Of a DNA stretch of 64,000 bases, positions 32,082 to 41,439 are shown piece by piece. Source of the stretch: Georgenia yuyongxinii (GTDB lineage: Bacteria; Actinomycetota; Actinomycetes; Actinomycetales; Actinomycetaceae). The notes under the pieces are model-generated. The model was not told where the DNA came from. It was given only the letters and a program-made list of their open reading frames with translations, and ran no database searches. The DNA lies in the NCBI RefSeq assembly GCF_006352065.1, contig NZ_CP040915.1, positions 372,001-436,000 of the forward strand, written 5' to 3'. Every line of letters begins with the position of its first letter. Position 1 is the stretch's first letter. A program made the position numbers and the translations under genes.

Positions 32082-33241
32082 CGCGCCTGGCGCTGGTCAC
32101 CTGGACGGCTCGCGAGCCGTCCGGCGGCAACACCTTCAACCGCGAGCTGGTCGATGCGCTGCGCGCCGGGGGAGCGGACGTCACCATCCGCGCCGTGCCG
32201 GGCGAGTGGCCGACGGCGGCGCCTGCCGACCGTGCGGTGCTTGCCGCAGAGCTGGCCGCTGCGCGCGCCCGGGACGAGACGGTACTTGTCGACGCGATCG
32301 TGGCCTGCGGGGCGCCGGCCGAGGTGGGTGCGGCCGTCGCGGCCGGGACCACGGTGGCAGTGCTGCTGCACATGCTGCCCTCCGACGTCGCCGGGCTGGC
32401 CGTGGCGGAGCGGCAACGGCGGGCCGCGGCGGAGGCCGCCGCGCTGCGGGCGGCTTCGGTGGTGATCTGCCCGAGCAGCGCCGCGGCAGAGGACCTCGTG
32501 CGCCGCTACGGCGTGCGGGCGCACGTGGCCGCGCCGGGAACCCGGCCCGTACCGCCGGCCGCGGGGACCCGGCCGCCCGCACCGCCGGCCGTGGGAACCC
32601 GGCCGCCCGCACCGCCGGAGCTCATGGCGCTGGCCAACCTCGTCCCCGGCAAGGACCAAGTCACCCTGGTGCGTGCGCTGGCCCAGGTCCGCGACCTCGC
32701 CTGGACCGCGCGCCTCGTGGGCGCCACGGGCGTGGACCCCGCCTACACGGCGGTGGTGCGCGGCGAGATCGCGGCGGCGGGACTGACGGACCGGGTGACA
32801 CTCACCGGGGCGAAGGTTGGTGCGGCGCTGGAGGCCGAGTGGGCACGCACGGACCTGCTCGTGCTGTCGTCCCGGTCGGAGACATTTGGTCTGGTAGTGC
32901 TCGAGGCGCTCGCCCACGGGGTGCCCGCCGTGGTGCCGGCGGGGACGGGAGCGGTCGAGGCGCTGGCGTCCGGCTCAGTGGGAGCGGGAGGTCTCAGCGG
33001 ACGGGCGCCGGACGGGGCCGTGCCGCCGGGCCGGGCCGTGGCGACCGACCCAGCCGAGCCGCCGGGCCGGGCCGTGCCCCCGGGCGACCCCGACGCGCTC
33101 GCGGCCACGTTCCGGGAGTGGTTGACCTCGCCGCCCCTGCGTGACGCGTGGGCCGCCGCCGCTCGGGAGCGACGCGGCCGGCTGCCCGGCTGGGACGTCA
33201 CAGCCGCGCAGGTCCTCGCGGCGCTGGCACAGCCAATGTGA
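32078..33241 (+). CDS. GT4-type glycosyltransferase in PTPS cluster
   Basis: A GT-B glycosyltransferase of 387 residues, lacking a signal peptide. The N-terminal acceptor domain opens TRLALVTWTAREPSGGNTFN; the C-terminal donor domain shows LVPGKDQVTLVRALAQV and the nucleotide-sugar motif SRSETFGLVVLEALAHGVPAVV (E-x7-E). The domain linker (about residues 150-180) is a Pro-rich tandem repeat of GTRPPAPPAV type. Another Pro/Gly/Arg-rich insertion lies near residues 300-335. It overlaps the PTPS-like gene by 4 bp, so dehydrogenase, PTPS-like and GT are one coupled operon. The acceptor is likely the small molecule made by the cluster rather than a lipid or cell-wall glycan, but this is inferred. 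Confidence 0.88.
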   Translation: MTRLALVTWTAREPSGGNTFNRELVDALRAGGADVTIRAVPGEWPTAAPADRAVLAAELAAARARDETVLVDAIVACGAPAEVGAAVAAGTTVAVLLHMLPSDVAGLAVAERQRRAAAEAAALRAASVVICPSSAAAEDLVRRYGVRAHVAAPGTRPVPPAAGTRPPAPPAVGTRPPAPPELMALANLVPGKDQVTLVRALAQVRDLAWTARLVGATGVDPAYTAVVRGEIAAAGLTDRVTLTGAKVGAALEAEWARTDLLVLSSRSETFGLVVLEALAHGVPAVVPAGTGAVEALASGSVGAGGLSGRAPDGAVPPGRAVATDPAEPPGRAVPPGDPDALAATFREWLTSPPLRDAWAAAARERRGRLPGWDVTAAQVLAALAQPM

Positions 33242-33297
33242 GCCGGTGCGGCACGGGCTCCACCCCTCGGTCGAGCACCGGGCACGCCCACGGGCCA

Positions 33298-33370
33298 ATG
33301 ACATCTCCCGGAGAAGATGACTTCTCACTGAGAAGACGACATCTCCCGGAGAAGATGACATCTCGCGGGA
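33298..33370. repeat. Dispersed palindromic element, copy 3 (between GT4 and RibA-RibD)
   Basis: Units ATGACATCTCCCGGAGAAG, ATGACTTCTCACTGAGAAG, ACGACATCTCCCGGAGAAG and ATGACATCTCGCGGG follow one another with a period of about 20 bp, so this copy is itself a tandem array. It lies between convergent stops (33241 and 33401). Confidence 0.8.
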
Positions 33371-33400
33371 AGGGGCGGGGGCGTGCGGGGCGGTGCGGGG

Positions 33401-34774
<1,374 letters not shown>

Positions 34775-34833
34775 CCGCACAGATTGGCACACGCACCCGC
34801 GATGAGCAGCGCGATGACTGCTCGTGCCGCCTT

Positions 34834-34892
34834 GCCGGGCCAGGCAGCGCCCCTCCGCGCGCCGCAAGCCGGGCCAGGCAGCGCCCCTCCGC
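34834..34892 (+). repeat. 25-bp direct repeat upstream of RibA-RibD fusion
   Basis: GCCGGGCCAGGCAGCGCCCC followed by TCCGC occurs at 34834-34858 and again at 34868-34892, directly after the GATase stop and before the RibA-RibD gene. It may be a duplicated terminator-type or regulatory segment. Confidence 0.8.
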
Positions 34893-34895
34893 TGC

Positions 34896-35630
34896 TCAGT
34901 CCCGTGCGTAGCGGGCGACGAAGTTGCGCAGCACCCGGAACGGCATGTCCACCTGCGAGTCACGGCAGGCGCGCTCGACGGCCTCTTGCTCGCCGGGCGG
35001 GAAGTAGCCGGCGTCGCGGTAGATCTGGACACGCTCGAGCAGCCCCATGACGTCCAGCTCGGGGTGGAACTGGGTGCCGTAGAGGTTGTCCTTGATCCGG
35101 AACATCTGCACCGGGCAGGCCGCAGAGGTGGCGAGCAGCACGGCGCCCTCGGGCATCGAGGTCATGGCCTCCTTGTGGCCCACGAAGGCTTGGAACCGGC
35201 GCGGCATGCCGGCCAGGAGCGGGTCCGCGGCACCGTCGTCGGTCACCTCGATCCACGGGGCGCCGATGTTCTCGGCGTAGGTGCCGTCGATGGTCGCGCC
35301 CTGGTGCCGGCCGAGGGTACCGACCCCGTAGCAGGCGCCGAGGAAGGGATAGTCCTCGGCGACGACGACATCGAGCAGGCCGGCGAGCTCGGCCTCCACC
35401 CTTCGCTGGGTGTCGCTCTTGTGCTCAACCGGGATGGACCCCGTGTAGGGACTGCCGCCGACGAAGATGCCGGAGTAGTCGGCCAGCGACACCGGCGGCA
35501 TCGGTGCCGAGTCCAGCCGCACGCGCACGAGGTCACGCTCGGTCAGGCCGCCGTAGCGCAGGAAGGCCCGGTACTCGCTGTCGGCGGCGGCGTCCTCGGG
35601 CCGCGTCGCCAGGAGCAGGAAGGGTCTCAC
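34896..35630 (-). CDS. Class I glutamine amidotransferase-like protein
   Basis: A 244-residue GATase-1 domain protein (GuaA-type fold). The nucleophile elbow is FLGACYGVGTLG (Cys), and the His-Glu pair is in YGTQFHPELDVMGL. IFVGGSPYTGSIP forms the oxyanion region. There is no synthetase domain, so it either supplies ammonia to a partner or acts as a gamma-glutamyl peptidase. It lies 122 bp upstream of, and on the same strand as, the RibA-RibD fusion, so it may belong to the same cluster; a 25-bp repeat intervenes. The GTG start at 35630 begins at the first conserved strand. Confidence 0.85.
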   Translation of the reverse strand: MRPFLLLATRPEDAAADSEYRAFLRYGGLTERDLVRVRLDSAPMPPVSLADYSGIFVGGSPYTGSIPVEHKSDTQRRVEAELAGLLDVVVAEDYPFLGACYGVGTLGRHQGATIDGTYAENIGAPWIEVTDDGAADPLLAGMPRRFQAFVGHKEAMTSMPEGAVLLATSAACPVQMFRIKDNLYGTQFHPELDVMGLLERVQIYRDAGYFPPGEQEAVERACRDSQVDMPFRVLRNFVARYARD

Positions 35631-35715
35631 CTGGGCAGGGTAGCCAGACCGGGCCGTCCGGGCGGGCCGGGACCGCCGTCCGGGACGACGGCGAGCGCCC
35701 GGCGGTAGAACCGGC

Positions 35716-36042
35716 TCACCGGCCGCTCCCGGCGACTACTGCGGCGGCGAGGAGCAGCCACAGCGCCGTCATCGCGTACCCCAGCGCCAGCCCGGCGAGC
35801 GCGAACCCCCGGCTGCCCCGGGCGCGGCCGGGCACTGCCCCTGCCATGGCCCGACCCGTCCCGGTCGCGGACCGACCGCGGCGCAGGGCCACATGACCGC
35901 ACACCACTGCTGCCACGCCAAGGCCCGGGACGACGGCGAGCAGCCCCAGGGCGAGCGCGGCGACGGCCACCGGGTCCAGCGGCGCCTCGGCCGGCGGGGG
36001 AGCGACCGGCCCTCCGGGGGTGCTCTCGGGAGTGCTCTCCAT
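35716..36042 (-). CDS. Small DUF4190-like membrane protein
   Basis: A 108-residue protein with a Pro/Glu-rich cytoplasmic N terminus and two hydrophobic segments: VAVAALALGLLAVVPGLGVAAVVCGHVAL-type (about 28-58) and GFALAGLALGYAMTALWLLL (about 80-102). Between them are the basic residues ALRRGRSATGTGR. The GHVAL-x-GFALAGLALGY arrangement is the DUF4190 pattern found in many actinobacterial membrane proteins of unknown role. ATG 36042 follows GGCAGGAGGC. Confidence 0.75.
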   Translation of the reverse strand: MESTPESTPGGPVAPPPAEAPLDPVAVAALALGLLAVVPGLGVAAVVCGHVALRRGRSATGTGRAMAGAVPGRARGSRGFALAGLALGYAMTALWLLLAAAVVAGSGR

Positions 36043-36165
36043 CGGTGCCTCCTGCCGCCAGGATGACACGCGGCGCGGTCGGGGTCCGCGCCGTGGCTAC
36101 TCTTGCCACCCGAGCCGGCCCCTCGATCACGTGGGCGCAGGGTGAACGAGCATCGGGAGGTCGCC

Positions 36166-37512
36166 GTGGGCGTAGAGGCAAGAAGATTCGCTGGCTGGAA
36201 GCTGCACGGCGACGGGCGGCACATCAGCCCCGGTACCGTCGTCGCCCCTGACGAGCGGCTGAGCTGGCCCGCCACCATCGGCATCGGCGCACAGCACGTG
36301 GTGGCCATGTTCGGGGCGACGTTCCTCGTCCCGCTCATCACCAACTTCGACCCCGCCACCACCTTGTTCTTCTCGGCGGTCGGCACCCTGCTCTTCCTCG
36401 TCATCACCGGCGGGCGGGTGCCGAGCTACCTCGGGTCGAGCTTCGCCTTCATCGCACCCATCGCCGCGGCATCCAACCTGTTCGGCCAATCCTCCGCGCT
36501 GGGCGGCATCATCTCCGTCGGCGTGCTACTCGCGATCGTCGGCCTGGTGGTCCACTTCGCCGGGGCGAAATGGATCGACATCGTCATGCCGCCCACCGTC
36601 ACGGGGACGATCGTCGCGCTCATCGGTTTTAACCTGGCCCCAGAGGCGTGGAACAACGTCAAGCTCGCGCCGCTCACCGCAGTGGTGACCATCGCATCTA
36701 TCGTCCTGATCACCGTGCTCTTCCGCGGCCTGGTCGGCCGGCTGTCGATCCTGCTCGGCGTCCTCATCGGCTACGCCACCGCCGCGATCCGCGGTGAGGT
36801 GGAGTTCGACGCCGTTCGCGACGCCCCCTGGTTCGGTCTGCCCGACTTCACCGCACCGACCTTCGAGCCCGCCACCCTGGGGCTGTTCCTGCCCGTGGTG
36901 CTCGTCCTGATCGCCGAGAACGTCGGCCACGTCAAGTCCGTCGCCGCGATGACGGGCCAGAACCTCGACGACGTCACCGGGCGGGCACTGTTCGCCGACG
37001 GGGTCGCCACCGTGCTCGCCGGCTCCGGCGGTGGCTCCGGCACCACGACCTACGCGGAGAACATCGGCGTCATGGCCGCGACCCGCGTCTACTCGTCCGC
37101 GGCGTACCTGGTGGCGGGCCTGGTGGCGTTCCTGCTGAGTATGTCGCCAAAGTTCGGCGCCGTCGTCGCGACGATCCCGGCCGGGGTGCTCGGTGGGGCC
37201 GCGACCGTGCTCTACGGGATGATCGGCATGCTGGGCGTGCGCATCTGGGTGCAGAACCGGGTGAACTTCTCTGACCCGGTCAACCTCAACACCGCCGCCA
37301 TCGCCCTGGTGATCGGGATCGCGAACTTCACCTGGGTGGTCGGCGACATGCGCTTCGAGGGCATCGCGCTCGGCTCGGCCGCCGCGCTGCTGATCTATCA
37401 CGTCATGCGCCAGATCGCGCGGGCCCGCGGCACGAGCCAGGAGGCTGCGTCCCCGGCGTCGGCGCCCGCGGGCACGGAGCTCGAGGAGGGCTCGTTGCGC
37501 CGCGAGCAGTGA
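36166..37512 (+). CDS. uraA: NCS2 uracil/xanthine permease
   Basis: A nucleobase:proton symporter of 448 residues. Recognisable segments are IGIGAQHVVAMFGATFLVPL (TM1 with the QH motif), GGRVPSYLGSSFAFIAPIAA (TM3), LVLIAENVGHVKSVAAMTGQN (TM8, with the substrate-binding Glu and the AENxGH motif of UraA) and AGSGGGSGTTTYAENIGVMA (TM10, TYAEN). The GTG at 36166 has GGGAGG 5 nt upstream and is preferred to further-upstream starts. Uracil is the likely substrate, matching upp for salvage. Confidence 0.93.
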   Translation: MGVEARRFAGWKLHGDGRHISPGTVVAPDERLSWPATIGIGAQHVVAMFGATFLVPLITNFDPATTLFFSAVGTLLFLVITGGRVPSYLGSSFAFIAPIAAASNLFGQSSALGGIISVGVLLAIVGLVVHFAGAKWIDIVMPPTVTGTIVALIGFNLAPEAWNNVKLAPLTAVVTIASIVLITVLFRGLVGRLSILLGVLIGYATAAIRGEVEFDAVRDAPWFGLPDFTAPTFEPATLGLFLPVVLVLIAENVGHVKSVAAMTGQNLDDVTGRALFADGVATVLAGSGGGSGTTTYAENIGVMAATRVYSSAAYLVAGLVAFLLSMSPKFGAVVATIPAGVLGGAATVLYGMIGMLGVRIWVQNRVNFSDPVNLNTAAIALVIGIANFTWVVGDMRFEGIALGSAAALLIYHVMRQIARARGTSQEAASPASAPAGTELEEGSLRREQ

Positions 37513-37632
37513 GGAACCGAAGCCGGGGCTGAGCCGAAGCGGGGCAAGTGTCAGTTTGTTCCCTCTCGTTACATATCCCCAGATCACGGCGGCGCCGAGG
37601 GCAATGTCAGTGGTCGCGGATAGCGTCGTTTC

Positions 37633-39819
37633 ATGGTCAAGGACGACGGCGTGAGCGGGGCGGGTGGCGCGGTGGCGTTGGCCTTTCCCTCGGTCCGCGT
37701 CGTGGAGTCCGGCGGCACGTTGATGGTGCACCTGTCGGTGCCCGAGGCGGCGTTGGGAACGGCGGCCGCTGAGGTCGCCGTGGACATGACCGAGCTGGTG
37801 CTTTCCGCGCCGTGGTGGGACCGGTACGAGGAGCTCGCCGCAGCGGCCGCGACAGCCAGCGCCGCGGTCAGCGACACCGCCGCGGCGAGCGGCCCGGCCG
37901 CCGCCTCCGACACCGTCGCGTTTACCGCCGAGTCTCCGTCCGCGGACGCATCCGCATCAGCGGACGCGGACGGGGCCGGCTGGTTCGCCGACCTCGACAC
38001 CCGTTCGAGCGACGGCGACCCGGTAGCCGGCCACCGCTCCGGCCCGGGCGAGGCGTCCGCGCTGGGTCAGCCCGGCCCGGCCGCCGCGGGGCTCGACTTC
38101 GTCGCCAGTTCTGGCCCGGTTGTCGGCGATGACCTGGGCGCCGACAACGCCGACGCGGTGCCGGAGGGCCTAGAGGCGGAGGTGGAGGACCCGCCGGGGG
38201 TGCGTGAGGAGTGGGAGTCGGGGTACGGGCTGACGTCGGCGCCGGCGGTCTTCCTCGAACGCCTCGCCCCGGGTGGGCGGTTGGCCTCGGTGCTGGGCGG
38301 GATGTGCGTCGGTGACGCGGACGACGCCACGATCGTCGAGGCGATCGCCGGCGCGGAGCGGTTGGCGTCGTGGGCGATGGCCGTCCAGGCCCGCGCGGTG
38401 CGTGAGCTGACCGACCGGCGGGGCCCGACCTCCCTGGCCCTGACCAGTGCCGGCGCGGAGATCTCCGCCCGGTTGGGCATCACCGGTTACGCCGGGCAGG
38501 CCAAGGTCCACTTCGCTGCCGGGCTGGACCTGTTCCCCGAGGTCGCCGACGCCCTGACCACCGGCCGGATCGACAAACGCAAGGCCGACGTGCTCCTCAA
38601 CCGTGAGGACGGGCTGTCCGTGGCCGACCACCGCAAGGTCGTCGCCGACATCCTCGGCGTGCCGATCCGCACCCACCTCCACCCCGACCACCCCACCACC
38701 GACACCGACACCGACACCGCCGGTGCCGGCGCCGGCGCCGGTGGCGGCGGCGACCAGCCGGATTCGGACACCGCCGACACCACCGCCACCCCTGACCAGG
38801 ACGCCACACAGGCGGATGCGGTCACAGACGGCGACGCCATCGACACGGACACGGACACCGCCGACGCGGACGCCGCGGACGCCGATGCCGATGTCGATGC
38901 CGACGTGGAGGGTGCGGAGGCGGTGGCGGTGACGTTGGGGGTGGAGGACCTGACCGGGTCGCAGCTACGTGATCTTCTGCGTTGGGCGGCGGTGGATGCC
39001 GGTGGTGTCGACGCCGCGACCAAACGCCGGGAGAAGGCCTTCGCCGACCGCCATGTGCGGTTCGAGCCCGCCCCGGAGAACATGGCGTGGGTCTCGGCGT
39101 TCATCCGCGCCGACCAGGCCGGGGCCACCCGGATCTGTCTCGACGCCCTCGCCCACGCGGCCAAGGGCCCCAACGACCTCGACACCCGCACCCTGGACCA
39201 ACGCCGCGCCGACGTCTTCACCGACCTGTTCACCACCGTGCTCACCCGCGGCGTCGACCTCGACGGCCACGAGCTCCCCACCTACCACGGGGTCAAACCC
39301 CAGATCCAGGTCACCATGGCCGCCCCCACCCTCCTGGGCCTGGACGACGAACCCGCCCAGCTCGGCGGGTACGGCCCCATCCCCGCCGACCTCGCCCGCG
39401 AGATCGCCCAGGACGGCACCTGGCGTGGCCTGTTCACCGACGCCACCGGCTGCTTCCGCGCCCTGGGGTCGAAGAAGTACCGCCCCGGCGCGGACCTGAC
39501 CCGCCAGGTCATCGCCCGCGACATCCAATGCACCTTCCCCGGCTGCCGCCAACCCGCGTGGAAGGCCGACCTGGACCACATCGCGTCCTACGACCCCGCG
39601 ATCGCCGAGCTGATCGAGCAGACCACCAAGATCCGCCTGCAGGCCCTGTGCCGGCGCCACCACAACCTCAAGACCAACAAATGGTGGACCGCCACCCGCG
39701 AGGAGACCACCGGCAACATCATCTGGACCGCCCTGACCGGGCACACCTACATCCGACCACCGCCCAAACCCCTCGGCAAACGCCTCCCCCCACCCAGCGA
39801 CGACGACCCGCCCTACTAA
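37633..39819 (+). CDS. DUF222 / HNH endonuclease (13E12-type) protein
   Basis: A 728-residue member of the actinobacterial DUF222-HNH family. DUF222 spans about residues 185-560 (EAIAGAERLASWAMAVQARA, GQAKVHFAAGLDLFPEVADA). The C-terminal HNH domain has CTFPGCRQPAWKADLDHIAS and LCRRHHNLKTNKWW, with the Cys pairs and His-Asn-His of the nuclease. Two low-complexity inserts are unusual: an Ala/Asp-rich N-terminal stretch (about 70-120) and an Asp-Thr/Asp-Ala alternating linker (about 356-435) built from short GACACCGAC-like repeats. Such genes are often multi-copy and repetitive in actinobacterial genomes; the cellular role is unknown. ATG 37633 is close to AAGGACG-like sequence, not a strong ribosome site. 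Confidence 0.85.
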   Translation: MVKDDGVSGAGGAVALAFPSVRVVESGGTLMVHLSVPEAALGTAAAEVAVDMTELVLSAPWWDRYEELAAAAATASAAVSDTAAASGPAAASDTVAFTAESPSADASASADADGAGWFADLDTRSSDGDPVAGHRSGPGEASALGQPGPAAAGLDFVASSGPVVGDDLGADNADAVPEGLEAEVEDPPGVREEWESGYGLTSAPAVFLERLAPGGRLASVLGGMCVGDADDATIVEAIAGAERLASWAMAVQARAVRELTDRRGPTSLALTSAGAEISARLGITGYAGQAKVHFAAGLDLFPEVADALTTGRIDKRKADVLLNREDGLSVADHRKVVADILGVPIRTHLHPDHPTTDTDTDTAGAGAGAGGGGDQPDSDTADTTATPDQDATQADAVTDGDAIDTDTDTADADAADADADVDADVEGAEAVAVTLGVEDLTGSQLRDLLRWAAVDAGGVDAATKRREKAFADRHVRFEPAPENMAWVSAFIRADQAGATRICLDALAHAAKGPNDLDTRTLDQRRADVFTDLFTTVLTRGVDLDGHELPTYHGVKPQIQVTMAAPTLLGLDDEPAQLGGYGPIPADLAREIAQDGTWRGLFTDATGCFRALGSKKYRPGADLTRQVIARDIQCTFPGCRQPAWKADLDHIASYDPAIAELIEQTTKIRLQALCRRHHNLKTNKWWTATREETTGNIIWTALTGHTYIRPPPKPLGKRLPPPSDDDPPY

Positions 39820-39821
39820 CA

Positions 39822-39849
39822 CCGACCCGGGGCCACGGCCCCGGGTCGG
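39822..39849. terminator. GC-rich hairpin after DUF222-HNH gene
   Basis: CCGACCCGGGGCC pairs with GGCCCCGGGTCGG, with a very short loop, 3 bp after the stop codon at 39819. A short T-containing ATTCTCC follows. It is a likely terminator. Confidence 0.65.
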
Positions 39850-40020
39850 GATTCTCCCGACTCCGTTCCCGCGGCGGTCGATCAGCAGCCGCGCAGGCCC
39901 GGGTCCGCACCCCCCGCCCACACCCCCGCCCCACCGTCCACACCCCCGCCCCGCCGTCCATCCACACCCAGCCCCGCGGTCCCCACCCCGCCGCCCGGCT
40001 ACCGCTCCTAGGATCAGGCC

Positions 40021-40239
40021 ATGTTCGACGAGGTCTTCTCGATGTTCGACCCCGGACTCAAACACCTGACCGACGAACGCGAACGCCAACGCCTCGAGAT
40101 CGAACGACCCGGCGACGGCGCCCCACCCTTCGGCATCGACCTCGACGCCGGCATCGCCTACCTAGAAACCAAACCCGCACGAAAACCAGAAGCCAAGCCG
40201 GCACGAACACCCGACCCCCCGGTCACCCCCGAGGCATGA
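40021..40239 (+). CDS. Small DUF6191-like protein
   Basis: A 72-residue, soluble, charged protein opening MFDEVFSMFDPGLKHLTDER. The segment HLTDERERQRLEIERPGDGA then PFGIDLDAGIAYLE resembles a group of small actinobacterial proteins (DUF6191) with the pattern F.PG..H..ER...L......G....P.DLD.G. The tail is Lys/Pro/Ala-rich with a repeated KPARKPEAKPAR motif. A short ribosome-like GGATCAGG lies before the ATG. Function unknown; family assignment is from memory of the pattern. Confidence 0.6.
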   Translation: MFDEVFSMFDPGLKHLTDERERQRLEIERPGDGAPPFGIDLDAGIAYLETKPARKPEAKPARTPDPPVTPEA

Positions 40240-40288
40240 CCCACAGCCCGTACCGCGTCGGGTGAGAACCGAGCTTCAGCGCAAGCAG

Positions 40289-40918
40289 TTACGCGGGCGC
40301 GCCCCCGGCCGACGCGACCGGCGTGCAGCCTTCCGGGGAGACGAGCGGCGTGGCCGGGTCGAGCGCGGCGATCTCCTCGGCCGGCAGCATCGACTCGTAG
40401 GTGGCGCCGAGGACGATGTCGATCGTCTCGTCGGTGCGGGAGCCGTCCAGAGTGACCACGGCACCAGGGAAGAGGCGCGCGACGGAGTTCCCGGCGGTCA
40501 CGCCGAGCGGGCCGACGACGATCTGGACTGCGCCGGAGTACGTGCCTTGCGGCCAGTTCGCCTGCTGGTTCACAACCACACCCAGCTGGCCGAGGGAGGC
40601 CGCGGTCGCTCCGGCCAGGCCGCGGCGGTCGGTGCCGTTGTAGACGTTGGCGGTGACGTCCGGAAACGCCACCGGGGTGGCTCCCTCCGGCACGCAGGGC
40701 GTGACGAGGTCCTCCTCGGTGGGCGAGGCGCTGGTGAACTCTCGTGAGAACGGAGCCGGGAGCATGCCCGCCCACATCGCCGCGGCAATCAGCCCGATGA
40801 CGAGCATGACGGCGATGAGTCCGCCGAAGATCACGGTCTGACGCTGCTGCAGCCGGCGCCGTCGGACGGCGCGCTGCTGCTCGGCATCGGGGGTGGCGGT
40901 GGCTGGCACAGGGGTCAC
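40289..40918 (-). CDS. Membrane-anchored LytR C-terminal domain protein
   Basis: The product (209 residues from the GTG at 40918) has a short basic cytoplasmic N terminus (RRRRLQQRQ), one membrane segment VIFGGLIAVMLVIGLIAAAM, and an extracytoplasmic LytR_C domain: ANVYNGTDRRGLAGATAASL, LGVVVNQQANWP and IVVGPLGVTAGNSVARLFPG. LytR_C domains occur alone or after LytR-CpsA-Psr ligase domains in actinobacterial cell-envelope proteins; no catalytic LCP domain is present here, so it probably binds rather than ligates. Longer in-frame upstream sequence is not conserved. Confidence 0.82.
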   Translation of the reverse strand: MTPVPATATPDAEQQRAVRRRRLQQRQTVIFGGLIAVMLVIGLIAAAMWAGMLPAPFSREFTSASPTEEDLVTPCVPEGATPVAFPDVTANVYNGTDRRGLAGATAASLGQLGVVVNQQANWPQGTYSGAVQIVVGPLGVTAGNSVARLFPGAVVTLDGSRTDETIDIVLGATYESMLPAEEIAALDPATPLVSPEGCTPVASAGGAPA

Positions 40919-41159
40919 CGTAGTGGAGCAAGGGGACCCGGCCGGGGCACGGCACTCCGGCGCACACCCGTGACGGGCGTGCCAGGCGCACTGTCCGCAA
41001 GAAGACGAACCACGTCGCGCGCAGGGTTTCGGGCACCCCAATTTTAGGGAGACCCCACACCCTCAGATGGGTCTTCGCTGACACAGGGCGTCCGCACGAC
41101 GATGAGTCCACGCCATCAGGGGGTCCATCCATGAACGCGACCGCAACGTCGGCTCCACC

Positions 41160-41235
41160 GACGGTCCGGCTTACCGTGCAGCTGTTCCCGACGTCGTGGT
41201 CATGGACTTCCACCTGCCGGGGAGAGTTCCCAGGC
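41160..41235 (+). pseudogene. Fragment of a response-regulator receiver domain
   Basis: In one frame this short stretch reads AYRAAVPDVVVMDFHLPG, which is the conserved strand-3 and phosphorylation-site region of NarL/FixJ-type response regulators (PDVVVMDxHLPG, with the phospho-acceptor Asp). Nothing of the domain before or after it is preserved in any frame. It looks like a recombination scar joined to the decayed copper oxidase that follows. Confidence 0.6.
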
Positions 41236-41439
41236 ATCGGAGGTCATGGCGCGTCCCATCCACAGCCCCCCTGCTTCCGGCATCGTGCAGGAGCAGTATG
41301 GCGGCGGATGAAACCGCGCGTACACGGCTTGCGCATCAGGTGACGACGAGAACTGGATGCGGCCCGCCGGCGGCCCGGTGCGCCGGCTCGGCGAGGGACT
41401 TGCGCAGGAAGGTGCCGACGACGTCGCCGGCCGCCCGCA

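Noticed and set aside
32078-33241. Cell-wall or mycothiol (MshA) glycosyltransferase
   Set aside because: GT4 motifs are shared, but coupling to PTPS-like and dehydrogenase genes and the divergent N terminus do not fit MshA.
33298-33370. Possible CRISPR or phage attachment repeats
   Set aside because: Units are ~20 bp with no unique spacers, no cas genes or integrase nearby, and the same element recurs at other gene ends.
37548-37632. Promoter-like AT-rich stretch as a separate small gene
   Set aside because: It only looks like the upstream region of the DUF222 gene; no coding signal.
41131-41343. 70-residue plus-strand frame before the copper oxidase remnant
   Set aside because: Its translation is not conserved in character; the recognisable response-regulator piece is in a different frame.
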